DNA of 64,000 nucleotides from Streptomyces sp. TLI_235 (GCA_002300355.1 NSGV01000001.1:1302001-1366000), one strand, 5' to 3'. Counted from the first letter of the stretch, positions 38,952 to 47,611 are shown. Notes: generated by a model not told the origin, from the sequence alone. Numbers and translations: made by a program.

Positions 38952-38980
38952 TCGGGCCGCCGGCGTGTGCGGCGGCCCGA
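38952..38980 (-). terminator. Terminator of the GH71/99-like gene
   Basis: Perfect 11-bp inverted repeat TCGGGCCGCCG / CGGCGGCCCGA with a 7-base loop. Two further palindromes lie beside it: GCACCCC-TC-GGGGTGC (38918-38933) and CCGGGGCATGCCCCGG (38935-38950). Confidence 0.7.
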
Positions 38981-39025
38981 GGTCTGTGGTGGTTCCGTCT
39001 CCCGCGCGGCTGCGCGGGGCGGGCG

Positions 39026-40702
39026 CTACTGGGCCAGGACCTGCAGCGCGGAGAGCTGCCCTGCCGGCCAGCCGGTGTTGCCGGTGAACTGCAGCCGGAC
39101 GTACCGGGTCTGCGCGGCGGCGGGCAGGGTGAGCGCGGCGGTGTTGCCGGTGGCCGGGTCGAAGCGGTACCCGGCGGCGCCGGCCAGGGTGGTGAAGGCG
39201 GTGCCGTCGGTGGAGCCGAGGACGGCGACCGTCTGGGTGCGGGCGCCCCAGGCCGCCGCGGGCGGCACGGCGAGGACCAGCCGCCGGACGGGGTACACCG
39301 CCTGCAGGTCGACCTGGATCCACTGCGGGAAGGCCCTGTTGGCGCTCTCCCAGTACGAGTTCGGGTCTCCGTCGACGGCGTTGCCGCCGCCGTGGACCTG
39401 GGTGTGGCTGCTCTCGGCGGTCGGCCGGCGCAGTGCGAGGTCCCCGGTGGGCGGCGGCGGGGTGGTGCCGCCGGTGGTGGGCGGGGTGGGCCGGACGGCG
39501 GTGAGCGGGAGTTGGCCCTTGAGCATCCGGCCGCCGTCGGCGGTGAGCCGCAGGTAGTAGTCGGCGGAGCAGGCGGTGCCGTCCTCATCGAGGGCGCGCA
39601 GGCCGGATCCGGCGGGCAGCGCCGCGGCGCTCTCCGCGGTCTTGGCGATCTGGTTGCCCTCGTTGAACTCGTCGAACATCGAGATGTACAGGCCCTGCGC
39701 GCCGAGGCGGACGGTGTTGTAGAACTGCCGCTACATGAAGTCGCCGTGCGCGCGCTGGCGTTCGGAGACGTCGCCGGGCAGCACGCAGGGCCGGTAGTCG
39801 ATACCGCGGGCGTCGCAGTCGGCCTGGTCGCCCTGCTGCACGTCGACGAGGAACCGGTCGGAGTCGGCGGCGGTGCCGATCCGGCCGACCATCCACGGCG
39901 AGAGCATGTGGAAGGCGTGGTAGACGTCGAGGTAGCCGGGCCGGGAGTCGTTGGCGCCGGTGCGCCAGTAGGTCGGCACCCCGCCCATCAGGTAGCAGCC
40001 GCGGGCCCGGAACCAGCTGATGACGTCCAGGCAGGCGGCCGGGCTCCAGGGGTGGTTGGCGTCGTCGAAGCCGAAGCCCCAGATGCCGACGACCGGCATG
40101 CCGTTCTGCCGGGCGGACGCCGGTGAGGCGGTGTGCCGGGACATCCGGTTCGTCCAGTCGGCCTTGATCTCCTCCTGCATCGAGGTCCAGCCGCTGACGT
40201 CGTACATCACGTAGAACTTCCGGCCGTTGGCCTCGGCGGCGCTGCGCACCTTCGCTGCCACGGCGTCGCGGGTGGCGCCCTCGCCGCCGTTGGGGTTGAA
40301 CCGCTGGAGGGCGGCGGTGTCGCAGCCGTACTCGCGCATCCAGCGGAAGTGCGTGTCGACGGTCTGCTGGTCGTAGGAGGAGAACAGCGCGGCGGGGGTG
40401 CCGTCGCCGAGCGGGCTGCAGGCGGTGCGGTAGCCGGCGGTGTACTCGCGCATGTCCGGCCAGGCGCGGAGCGCGTTGTCGGCGGGGGACGGCGCGTGCG
40501 ACCAGTCCTGCGACCAGTGCCACCAGCCGTTGATCGGGGCGCCGTCCCCGGGACAGGCGAACCAGCCCTGGTAGCCGACGGTGATCTTGCCGACGACGTC
40601 CCCCGGCGGACTGCCGGCCGCGCGGGCGGACGCGGTCGGCAGCAGCCCGGCCGTGGAGGCGGCCGCGGCCGTCAGGAGGAGCGGGCGGCGCGCGATTCCC
40701 AT
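39026..40702 (-). pseudogene. GH71/GH99-like secreted glycoside hydrolase interrupted by an in-frame TAG
   Basis: The frame from ATG 40702 encodes a twin-arginine-type signal (ARRPLLLTAAAAS), a TIM-barrel domain (VGYQGWFACPGDG, WHWSQDW) and then TAG at 39731-39733 (codon 324), where context (GDFM-stop-RQFYNTV) expects Trp (TGG). The same frame continues without any other stop to 39026, covering YISMFDEFNEGNQ, which matches the GH99-type FNEWHEG segment carrying catalytic glutamates, a linker and a C-terminal discoidin domain. Intact it would be 558 aa. As read, the product stops before its probable catalytic residues. It could be a point mutation, a sequencing error, or a readthrough site. 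Role: partner of the GH87 glucanase downstream. Confidence 0.85.
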
Positions 40703-40787
40703 GGGGTCCCGCCTTCGTGTGGGGGGAAGTTGCAGAAGGGCCGCAGAACACTGCAGAAGGAATCGCGAATATGACGTTGATCTGTTT

Positions 40788-40800
40788 GAGTTTTGCGCGA
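40788..40800. promoter_or_regulatory. GAGTTTTGCGCGA element upstream of the GH71/99-like gene
   Basis: Shares GAGTTTT plus a GC-step with GAGTTTTCGC at 34312-34321 upstream of the ABC operon. Together with CTGCAG-containing repeats (TGCAGAAG at about 40732 and 40752) it is a candidate regulator site in the 243-bp promoter gap. Confidence 0.35.
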
Positions 40801-40869
40801 TGGCAGCCAAGAGTTACAGAGGTGCTACAGGCATGTCAACGGATCGCACCGCATGCGGGCGCACGGAGA

Positions 40870-40895
40870 AGGGCGGGCACCGAAGTGCCCGCCCT
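40870..40895 (-). terminator. Terminator of the LacI-family gene
   Basis: Perfect 11-bp inverted repeat AGGGCGGGCAC / GTGCCCGCCCT with loop CGAA, 50 bases past the stop codon. Confidence 0.75.
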
Positions 40896-40945
40896 GGTTC
40901 CGACGGTTCGTCAGGGGGTGACGCGCGGGACTCCGTCCCGGATCG

Positions 40946-41959
40946 TCAGCTCCGTTCCCGCATCGGGGCGGTGGACCCGCGGACCACCAGCTCCGGCTCG
41001 AAGAGCAGCTCGTCGTGGGTCACCTTGACGCCGGCGATCTCGCCCACCAGCAGCTCCACCGCCGCCCGGCCCATCGCCTCGATGGGCTGGCGCACCGTGG
41101 TCAGCGGCGGGTCGGTGCACATCATGAACGAGGAGTCGTCGTACCCGATCACCGACACGTCGCCGGGCACCGAGAGGCCGGCCCGGCGCACCGCGCGCAC
41201 CGCGCCGAGGGCCAGCGGGTCGCTCGCACAGACGACACCGGTGACGCCCTGGCGAAGCAGCCGGGTGGTCGCCGCCTGCCCGCCCTCCAGGGAGAAGAGG
41301 GCCTGCTCCACGTGCAGGTCCGGCAGCTCCAGACCGGCCTTGGCCAGCGCCGCGCGGGCCGCCGCCAGCTTGCGCTGCGAGGGCACGTGGTCGGCCGGGC
41401 CGAGCACCAGGCCGATCTTGCGGTGGCCCAGCTGGTGCAGGTGGCCGACGGCCTGCTCGACGGCGACCGCGTCGTCGCAGGAGACCCGGGGAAAGTCCAG
41501 GTCCTCGATCGCCGCATTCAGCAGAACCGTCGGCAGGCTGCGCTCGGCGAGCCGGTCGTAGTGCTCGTGCGGGGCGTCGCCCTGGGCGTACAGACCGCCG
41601 AAGAACACGATGCCGGAGACGTGCTGCTCCAGCAGCAGGTCCACGTAGTCCGCCTCGGAGACGCCCCCGGCGGTCTGGGTGCAGAGCACCGGCGTGAAGC
41701 CCTGGCCGGCCAGCGCACCGCTGACCACCTCGGCGAACGCGGGGAAGATCGGGTTCTGCAGCTCCGGCAGGACGAGGCCGACCAGGCGGGCCCGCTCGCC
41801 GCGCAGCTGGGTGGGCCGCTCGTACCCGAGCACGTCGAGCGCGGTCAGCACCGCGGCCCGGGTCGCCTCGGAGACGCCGGGCTTCTCGTTCAGCACCCGG
41901 CTGACGGTGGCCTCGCTCACCCCGACCTTCTTGGCCACTTCGGCAAGTCGTCGTGTCAT
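40946..41959 (-). CDS. LacI/GalR-family transcriptional regulator
   Basis: A 337-residue repressor with the LacI helix-turn-helix at residues 3-28 (LAEVAKKVGVSEATVSRVLN) and the hinge helix around residues 45-60, followed by a periplasmic-binding-like sugar-sensing domain (VGLVLPELQNPIFPAFAEVV; SVIGYDDSS; TTVRQP). ATG at 41959 with only a weak ribosome site. It sits upstream of the glucan hydrolase genes on the same strand and most likely controls them and the ABC operon in response to an oligosaccharide. A 15-bp inverted repeat at 41983-41997 is the probable autoregulatory operator. Confidence 0.92.
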   Translation of the reverse strand: MTRRLAEVAKKVGVSEATVSRVLNEKPGVSEATRAAVLTALDVLGYERPTQLRGERARLVGLVLPELQNPIFPAFAEVVSGALAGQGFTPVLCTQTAGGVSEADYVDLLLEQHVSGIVFFGGLYAQGDAPHEHYDRLAERSLPTVLLNAAIEDLDFPRVSCDDAVAVEQAVGHLHQLGHRKIGLVLGPADHVPSQRKLAAARAALAKAGLELPDLHVEQALFSLEGGQAATTRLLRQGVTGVVCASDPLALGAVRAVRRAGLSVPGDVSVIGYDDSSFMMCTDPPLTTVRQPIEAMGRAAVELLVGEIAGVKVTHDELLFEPELVVRGSTAPMRERS

Positions 41960-41982
41960 GGCTGCGAGTGTACGACAGAAAG

Positions 41983-41997
41983 CGCAAACCACTTGCG
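41983..41997. promoter_or_regulatory. Inverted repeat CGCAA-N5-TTGCG upstream of the LacI-family gene
   Basis: Centred about 30 bp before the LacI-family start codon. The half-site TTGC is repeated again at 42003-42006 and 42011-42014 (TTTGCAGAGCTTGC). The form matches LacI-family operators and suggests autoregulation. Confidence 0.5.
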
Positions 41998-42099
41998 TGA
42001 ATTTGCAGAGCTTGCCATCGTCGCTTTTCGCGCACGAATGACTACCATGCGTGACGCAGCGTCACCCGACGCCCGTCCCGCGCCCGAACCGGAGTCCCC

Positions 42100-42900
42100 G
42101 TGCGCCCCAAGCCGCTCGCCGCCCTCGCCGCCGCTCCCCTGTTCCTGCTCCCCGCCGCCGCCCCGGCCGGGGCCGCTCCCGCGCCCCGCTACGCAGCGCT
42201 GGGCGACTCCTACGCCGCCGGTGTCGGCGCCGGGGCCTACGACCCGGTGAGCGCCGCCTGCCACCGCTCCACCCGCTCCTACCCGGAGCTCTGGCGGGCC
42301 GCGAACGGGCCCGCCGACTTCCTCTTCGCCGCCTGCGACGGCGCGACCACCGCCGACGTGGAGCGCGACCAGGTGCCGAGAGTGCCCACCGACGCCACCC
42401 TGGTCACCCTCACCGTCGGCGGGAACGACCTCGGCTTCGGCGACGCCGTGATCGCCTGCCTACAGCCGCTCACCACCGACGCGTACTGCGACAGCGTCCT
42501 GGACGAGTCCGAGCGGCGGCTGCGCGAGGAGCTCCCGGGCCGCCTCGACACGCTGTACCGCGCCCTGGACGCCGAGGCCCCCACCGCCCGCGTGGTGGTC
42601 ACCGGCTACCCGCGCATGCTCGGCACCGCCGACACCTGCCTGATCGGCACCGCGGCCCGCCGGGCCCGCTTCAACGCGCTGACCGACGCCGCGGACGACC
42701 TGATCGAGCGTCAAGCCGTGAAGCAGGGCTTCCGCTTCGCCGACGTCCGGACGGCCTTCGACGGCCACGGCGCCTGCCGGGGCGGCGCCGACGAGTGGAT
42801 CCACCCGATCACCCTGCCGCTCTGGGAGTCGTACCACCCCAAGGCCGCCGGACAGTCCGGCGGCTACCTGCCGAGCGTGTCGGCGGCCGCGCTCGGATAG
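42100..42900 (+). CDS. Secreted SGNH/GDSL-family esterase
   Basis: A 266-residue exported hydrolase. Signal peptide (1-26), then block I ALGDSYAAG with the nucleophilic Ser (about residue 37), block III VGGNDLGFG, and block V SYHP near the C-terminus supplying the catalytic His. Six cysteines fit the three disulfides of Streptomyces scabies-type esterases. GTG at 42100, nine bases after GGAGT. It is divergent from the LacI-family gene across a 140-bp gap. Substrate (acyl ester or lipid) is not predictable. Confidence 0.87.
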   Translation: MRPKPLAALAAAPLFLLPAAAPAGAAPAPRYAALGDSYAAGVGAGAYDPVSAACHRSTRSYPELWRAANGPADFLFAACDGATTADVERDQVPRVPTDATLVTLTVGGNDLGFGDAVIACLQPLTTDAYCDSVLDESERRLREELPGRLDTLYRALDAEAPTARVVVTGYPRMLGTADTCLIGTAARRARFNALTDAADDLIERQAVKQGFRFADVRTAFDGHGACRGGADEWIHPITLPLWESYHPKAAGQSGGYLPSVSAAALG

Positions 42901-43058
42901 GCTTCCCACTCCGGCCTGGGAAGGCATCAAAGCCCGTAGGCTGGGCAGGTAGGGACCGTGGAACGGGGCGTTCCACGCGAGGTTCGACTGGCCGGCAGCC
43001 GGCCACCGGTCCGCGGGCCGGGAGGGGGGCGGCACCGGTCGACGGAGGGAGACGCTGG

Positions 43059-44012
43059 GTGATCGAGCTGGAGGACGTTCCCGAGTTGATCGACCCGGTG
43101 ATGATCTGCGCCTTCGAGGGCTGGAACGACGCCGGCGACGCCGCCTCGGCCGCCGTCGGACACCTGGACGAGACCTGGGGCGGCAAGGTGTTCGCGGCAC
43201 TCGACGCCGAGGACTACTACGACTTCCAGGTCAACCGCCCGACCATCTGGCTGGACGGCGGCGTCCGCCGGATCACGTGGCCGACCACGCGGCTGTCGGT
43301 CGTCCGGGTCAACGAGCCCAAGACCAGGGACCTGGTGCTGGTCCGCGGTATCGAGCCCAGCATGCGCTGGCGTTCCTACTGCAACGAACTGCTCGGCTTC
43401 GCCCACGAGCTGGGCGTCGAGCTGGTGGTCATCCTCGGTGCCCTCCTCGGGGACACCCCGCACAGCCGTCCGGTGCCGGTCAGCGGTGTCACCTCGGACG
43501 CGGCGCTGGCCCGCACCCTCGACCTGGAGGAGAGCAAGTACGAGGGGCCGACCGGCATCGTCGGCGTCCTGCAAGAGGCCTGCGCGCACGCCGGGGTGCC
43601 GGCCGTGACGCTCTGGGCCGCGGTGCCGCACTACGTGGCGCAGCCGCCCAACCCCAAGGCCACCCTGGCGCTGATCAACAAGCTGGAGGACCTGCTCGAC
43701 CTGCGGATCCCGCCCGGCGAGCTGGGCGAGGACTCCCGCGCCTGGCAGCTCGGCGTGGACCAGCTGGCCGCGGAGGACAGCGAGGTCGCCGAGTACGTGC
43801 AGCAGCTGGAGGAGGCCCAGGACACCGCCGAGCTGCCGGAGGCGTCCGGCGACGCGATCGCCCGCGAGTTCGAGCGCTACCTGCGGCGCCGCGAGAACCT
43901 CGGCCCCACCGGCGAGAAGCCCGTCTCCGGCCACGCCACCGAGTCCAAGCCCGACAAGGACGAGGACGACGGCGACGACAAGCCCGATGACGACAAGCCC
44001 GACGAGACGTAG
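43059..44012 (+). CDS. PAC2-family protein
   Basis: A 317-residue member of the PAC2 family, named after the eukaryotic proteasome assembly chaperone 2. Family segments: ICAFEGWNDAGDAASAA at the N-terminus, YYDFQVNRPTIWLDGG, VLVRGIEPSMRW, and VPHYVAQPPNPKATLALI. The last 35 residues are a highly charged Lys/Asp tail. GTG at 43059 with GGAGGGAG about eight bases upstream. Function in actinobacteria is unknown; assembly help for the 20S proteasome encoded 30 kb away is only a guess from the family name. Convergent with mshC. Confidence 0.87.
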   Translation: MIELEDVPELIDPVMICAFEGWNDAGDAASAAVGHLDETWGGKVFAALDAEDYYDFQVNRPTIWLDGGVRRITWPTTRLSVVRVNEPKTRDLVLVRGIEPSMRWRSYCNELLGFAHELGVELVVILGALLGDTPHSRPVPVSGVTSDAALARTLDLEESKYEGPTGIVGVLQEACAHAGVPAVTLWAAVPHYVAQPPNPKATLALINKLEDLLDLRIPPGELGEDSRAWQLGVDQLAAEDSEVAEYVQQLEEAQDTAELPEASGDAIAREFERYLRRRENLGPTGEKPVSGHATESKPDKDEDDGDDKPDDDKPDET

Positions 44013-44041
44013 GGGCAACCCGGAATGAGGGGCAACCCATA

Positions 44042-44074
44042 GGGGCGCGTAGGGGTACCTCCCCCACGCGCCCC
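44042..44074. terminator. Bidirectional terminator, PAC2 gene / mshC
   Basis: Stem GGGGCGCGT-a-GGGG / CCCC-c-ACGCGCCCC with a 5-base loop between convergent genes. Two copies of AGGGGCAACCC (44011-44021 and 44028-44038) precede it. Confidence 0.7.
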
Positions 44075-44119
44075 CGGTGGTCACCCCTCAGCGGGTTGTT
44101 GCCCTCGGGCTCGCCCGAA

Positions 44120-45349
44120 CTACAGCGCCACGCCCAGGAGGGCGTCGACGGTGCGGGAGACCAGGCCCGGGGCGCCGATGTCCTCGCCGCCGTCGGCGGT
44201 CTGTGCGGCGGCCCAGCGGTCCACCGCGGCGAGCGCCGCCGGGGCGTCCAGGTCCTCGGCGAGAGCCGCCCGCACCTCGGCGAGCATCCCCTCCGCCGAC
44301 GGACCGTCCGGCCGGGACACGGCGGCGCGCCAGCGGGCGAGCCGCTCCTTCGCCCGGGCGAGGTCCTGCTCGGTCCACTCCCAGTCGCTGCGGTAGTGGT
44401 GGGCGAGCAGGGCGAGCCGGATCGCCGCCGGGTCGACGCCCTCGCGCCGCAGCGCGGAGACGAACACCAGGTTGCCGCGCGACTTCGACATCTTGTGCCC
44501 GTCCAGCGCGACCATGCCGGCGTGCACGTACGCCTTGGCGTACGGGTTCTCGCCGGTGGCGACCTGGGCGTGCGCGGCGCCCATCTCGTGGTGCGGGAAG
44601 GAGAGGTCGGTGCCGCCGCCCTGGATGTCGAAGGACATGCCGAGGTACTGCAGGGCGATCGCCACGCACTCGATGTGCCAGCCGGGCCGGCCGTGGCCGA
44701 GCTCGGTGTCCCAGGCGGGCTCGCCCGGGCGGGCGGCGAGCCAGAGCAGGGCGTCCAGCGGGTGCTTCTTGCCGGGGCGCTGCGGGTCGCCGCCGCGCTC
44801 GGCGAAGACCGGCAGCATGGCGTCCCGGTCGAGGCCGGAGACCTCGCCGAAGCGGGGGTCCGCGTCGACGGAGAAGTAGATGTCGCCGTCCAGCTCGTAG
44901 GCGGCGCCGCTCGCGAGCAGCTGCTTGACGAGCGGGACGATCCACGGGATGGACTCGACGGCGCCGACGTAGTGGGCCGGCGGGAGCATCCGCAGGGCGG
45001 TCATGTCCTCGCGGAAGAGGGCGGTCTCGCGGGCGGCGAGTTCCGTCCAGTCCTGCCCGGTGGCGACGGCGCGCTCGAGCAGCGGGTCGTCGACGTCGGT
45101 GACGTTCTGGACGTAGAGGACGTCGTGACCGGCGTCCTTCCAGACCCGCTGCACCAGGTCGAAGGTGTTGTAGGTGGCGGCGTGGCCCAGGTGGGTGGCG
45201 TCGTACGGGGTGATGCCGCAGACGTACAGGCGGGCGGTCGGGCCGTCGGGCACGACCACGCGGACACTGCTCGTGGCGGTGTCGAAGACACGAAGGGGAA
45301 GCCCCTGACCAGGCAGGGCGGGAACCTCGGAGGCGGGCCAGGCATGCAT
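44120..45349 (-). CDS. mshC: L-cysteine:1D-myo-inositol 2-amino-2-deoxy-alpha-D-glucopyranoside ligase MshC
   Basis: MshC (409 aa) joins cysteine to GlcN-Ins with ATP in mycothiol synthesis. It is a cysteinyl-tRNA synthetase relative: [19 protein letters not shown] holds the zinc Cys and the HIGH-like HLGH, and HKMSKSRGN is the KMSKS loop. The shorter C-terminus and the [14 protein letters not shown]-terminus distinguish it from CysRS. ATG at 45349. It is last in a four-gene cluster with a phosphoglycerate-mutase-like gene, a DUF3090 gene and a kinase-fold gene, an order typical of actinobacteria. Confidence 0.92.
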   Translation of the reverse strand: MHAWPASEVPALPGQGLPLRVFDTATSSVRVVVPDGPTARLYVCGITPYDATHLGHAATYNTFDLVQRVWKDAGHDVLYVQNVTDVDDPLLERAVATGQDWTELAARETALFREDMTALRMLPPAHYVGAVESIPWIVPLVKQLLASGAAYELDGDIYFSVDADPRFGEVSGLDRDAMLPVFAERGGDPQRPGKKHPLDALLWLAARPGEPAWDTELGHGRPGWHIECVAIALQYLGMSFDIQGGGTDLSFPHHEMGAAHAQVATGENPYAKAYVHAGMVALDGHKMSKSRGNLVFVSALRREGVDPAAIRLALLAHHYRSDWEWTEQDLARAKERLARWRAAVSRPDGPSAEGMLAEVRAALAEDLDAPAALAAVDRWAAAQTADGGEDIGAPGLVSRTVDALLGVAL

Positions 45350-45434
45350 GGTTCCGACTCTAACCGGGCGATCATTTGAAAGGCTAACCAGTCGTCGGGA
45401 TCGGCCGGAAACCTCCCCCGCCGTACGGGTCGGG

Positions 45435-46307
45435 TCAGAGCGGCGGCCAGGGGATCGACGGCCAGTGCGGCGAGGGCAGCGGGTGGCGGCCGGCCTTGAG
45501 GAGCGTCTCGACGCGGTGGGCGGCGGCATCCAGTTCGGCGGCGGTGAGATGGGGCCGCAGCCGGTCCCCCAGGGCGCCGGGCAGGTCGGCGGCGAGCCGT
45601 CCGAGGACCTCGGCGGCCTCGGCGGTCAGCGGCTGCTCGGCCCAGCCCCAGAGCAGGGTGCGCAGCTTGTCCTCGGTGTTGAAGGTCACGCCGTGGTCGA
45701 TGCCGTAGATCCGCCCGTCGGCGGCGGATATCCAGTGGCCGCCCTTGCGGTCGGCGTTGTTGAGCACGGCGTCGAGGACGGCGAGCCTGCGCAGCCGCTC
45801 GTCGTCGCGGTGGACGAGCAGGGCGGTGCGGCCGCCCTCGATCTCGGCGCGGACGATCGGCAGCCAGCCTTCCGCGGGCCCGGCCGGGTCCTGCAGGTCG
45901 AGCAGTTCGGGGGCGGCTGGGTCGGGTTCGACCCAGAGCTGCACCATGCCGGGGCCGGCCGGGCCGTCGCGCAGCACGGTGGGCGGGATCAGCGCCCAGC
46001 CGGTGGCGGCGGAGAGCTCGTAGGCGGCGGTCTCGCGGCCGGCCAGGGTGCCGTCGGGGAAGTCCCAGAGCGGGCGCTCGCCGGCCACCGGCTTGTAGAC
46101 GCAGGGGGCGGTGGTGCCGTCCAGCGTCACGGTGCAGTAGAGCACCGCGTTGGAGGCGTCGGTGAGCCGGCCGTGCACGGCGAGTTCGCCGCCGTTCAGC
46201 AGTGCGAGGGCGGTGGGTACGTCGGCGGCGAGCGCGGCGCTGGTGGCCGGGTCGGTGCCCGGGAGGCCGTCCGCGCTCAGCGCCGGTATCCGTTCGCGCG
46301 CGGGCAC
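45435..46307 (-). CDS. SCO1664-type conserved protein with PI3K/PI4K-like fold
   Basis: A 290-residue conserved actinobacterial protein. Motifs like those of the phosphatidylinositol-kinase/HipA fold are visible: CVYKPVAGE (ATP-binding Lys, about residue 72), the catalytic-loop-like [12 protein letters not shown] (about 200-211) and the metal-binding IYGIDHG (about 220). It has no known substrate. GTG at 46307 with GGAAGG seven bases upstream; this start lies inside the end of the DUF3090 gene (31-bp overlap), implying coupled translation. Always near mshC in the actinobacteria I know, so a link to mycothiol is plausible but unproven. Confidence 0.78.
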   Translation of the reverse strand: MPARERIPALSADGLPGTDPATSAALAADVPTALALLNGGELAVHGRLTDASNAVLYCTVTLDGTTAPCVYKPVAGERPLWDFPDGTLAGRETAAYELSAATGWALIPPTVLRDGPAGPGMVQLWVEPDPAAPELLDLQDPAGPAEGWLPIVRAEIEGGRTALLVHRDDERLRRLAVLDAVLNNADRKGGHWISAADGRIYGIDHGVTFNTEDKLRTLLWGWAEQPLTAEAAEVLGRLAADLPGALGDRLRPHLTAAELDAAAHRVETLLKAGRHPLPSPHWPSIPWPPL

Positions 46308-46840
46308 AGGTGGCCTTCCGGGTCGAGCGGCAGGTTGCAGAACGGGCAGGGCTTGCGGCCGGCGGCCACCAGGTCGAGGGCGCGCTTGGCGAAGACCCGG
46401 GCCATCGCGCCGGTGAGCCGGACGCGCAGCATGTCGGGGCCGTTCTCGTCGTCCTCGTAGAGGGCGTTCTCGTCCTCCTCGGCGTCCTCGACGAGGGCCT
46501 GGGCCTCGACGACGAGCCGCTCGTCGACGCTGTCCCAGGCGAGCGCCATGGTGCCGACCCGGAACTCCTGCTCCAGCGGCAGGTCGAGCGGGGCGCTGTC
46601 GAGCAGCTCGGCGGGGGCGACGGCGGGGATGGCGGACGAGCCGTGGCTGCGCCGCAACGCCTCGTCGAGCACCTCCTCGACGCGTTCGGCGAGCGCGGCC
46701 ACCTGAGCCTTCTCGAGCAGCACGCTGGTGATCCGGCCCCGGGCGCTGGCCTGCAGGTAGAACGCCCGGGATCCGGGCTCGCCGACGGTGCCGGCCACGA
46801 ACCGCTCTGGCTGGTCGTAGAAGTAGACCTGACGGGGCAC
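46277..46840 (-). CDS. DUF3090 protein
   Basis: A 187-residue conserved actinobacterial protein of unknown function. The N-terminus RQVYFYDQPERFVAGTVG and the C-terminal [17 protein letters not shown], a zinc-ribbon-like C-x2-C-x9-C arrangement, define the family. The middle is acidic. I chose GTG at 46840, with GGAG seven bases upstream, because homologues start at this point; an ATG 12 codons further upstream also has an AGGGTGG site. It overlaps the next gene by 31 bp and is in the mshC operon. Confidence 0.83.
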   Translation of the reverse strand: MPRQVYFYDQPERFVAGTVGEPGSRAFYLQASARGRITSVLLEKAQVAALAERVEEVLDEALRRSHGSSAIPAVAPAELLDSAPLDLPLEQEFRVGTMALAWDSVDERLVVEAQALVEDAEEDENALYEDDENGPDMLRVRLTGAMARVFAKRALDLVAAGRKPCPFCNLPLDPEGHLCPRANGYRR

Positions 46841-46921
46841 TCTCTCGCTCCGGATCGGGATCGGACGGGGGCTCATCGGCCACCCTACGACGTGGGCCGC
46901 ACGGACGCGGCGACCGGTGGG

Positions 46922-47611
46922 TCAGCTTGTCCCGCCGACCACGGCGTCGCCGCCGGGCACCTGGGACGGCTCCTCCCGGGGGGCCAGCGAGCCGAGGCCG
47001 CCGGTGTCGCCGAGGCGCAGCAGGAAGGGGCGGTGCGGGGTGTAGCGGATCGCGGTGACGGAGCAGGGCTCGACGGAGATCCGCTGGAACTGGTCGAGGT
47101 GCAGGCCGAGCGCGTCGGCGACCACTGCCTTGATCACGTCTCCGTGGGTGCAGGCGATCCAGAGGGCGTTCTCGCCGTGCTCGGCGGCGACCCTGGCGTC
47201 CCACTCGCGGACGGCGTCCACGGTGCGGTGGCTGAGGTCGCGCAGCGACTCCCCGCCGGGGAAGGCGGCGGCGGAGGCGTGGTCCTGCACGGTGCGCCAG
47301 AGCGGCTCCTGGGCGAGTTCGCGCAGCGGACGGCCCGTCCAGTCGCCGTACCTGCACTCGCCGAGCCGCTCGTCGACGGCGGGGTCACCGAGTTCGGGGC
47401 GGGCGGCGAGCAGCGGGGCGAGGGTCTGCCGGCAGCGTTCCAGCGGGCTGGAGACGGCGTGCGCGACGGGCAGCCCGGAGAGGCGGCCGACCAGGCCGGC
47501 GGCCTGCTCGCGGCCGGTGTCGTCGAGGTCCACGCCGGGTGTCCAGCCGGCCAGGACGCCGGCGGTGTTGGCGGTCGATCGGCCGTGACGGACGAGCAGC
47601 AGCGTGGGCAT
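46922..47611 (-). CDS. Histidine phosphatase (phosphoglycerate-mutase-like, MSMEG_4193 type)
   Basis: A 229-residue member of the histidine phosphatase superfamily. LLLVRHGRSTAN carries the phospho-accepting RHG near residue 9, and the second catalytic His is in CTHGDVIKAV (about residue 155). Sequence after residue 190 is a low-complexity tail. ATG at 47611. Homologues sit at the head of the DUF3090-kinase-mshC group in actinobacteria, so it may act on a mycothiol precursor phosphate (the MshA2 phosphatase step is still poorly defined), but that is speculation. First gene of the operon. Confidence 0.85.
   Translation of the reverse strand: MPTLLLVRHGRSTANTAGVLAGWTPGVDLDDTGREQAAGLVGRLSGLPVAHAVSSPLERCRQTLAPLLAARPELGDPAVDERLGECRYGDWTGRPLRELAQEPLWRTVQDHASAAAFPGGESLRDLSHRTVDAVREWDARVAAEHGENALWIACTHGDVIKAVVADALGLHLDQFQRISVEPCSVTAIRYTPHRPFLLRLGDTGGLGSLAPREEPSQVPGGDAVVGGTS

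Noticed and set aside
34117..39087. Plus-strand open frame across the GH87 gene
   Set aside because: Antisense shadow of a repetitive, GC-rich gene.
44120..45349. Cysteinyl-tRNA synthetase
   Set aside because: The N-terminal sequence, 409-aa length and operon partners are those of MshC, although the fold and KMSKS/HIGH motifs are shared.
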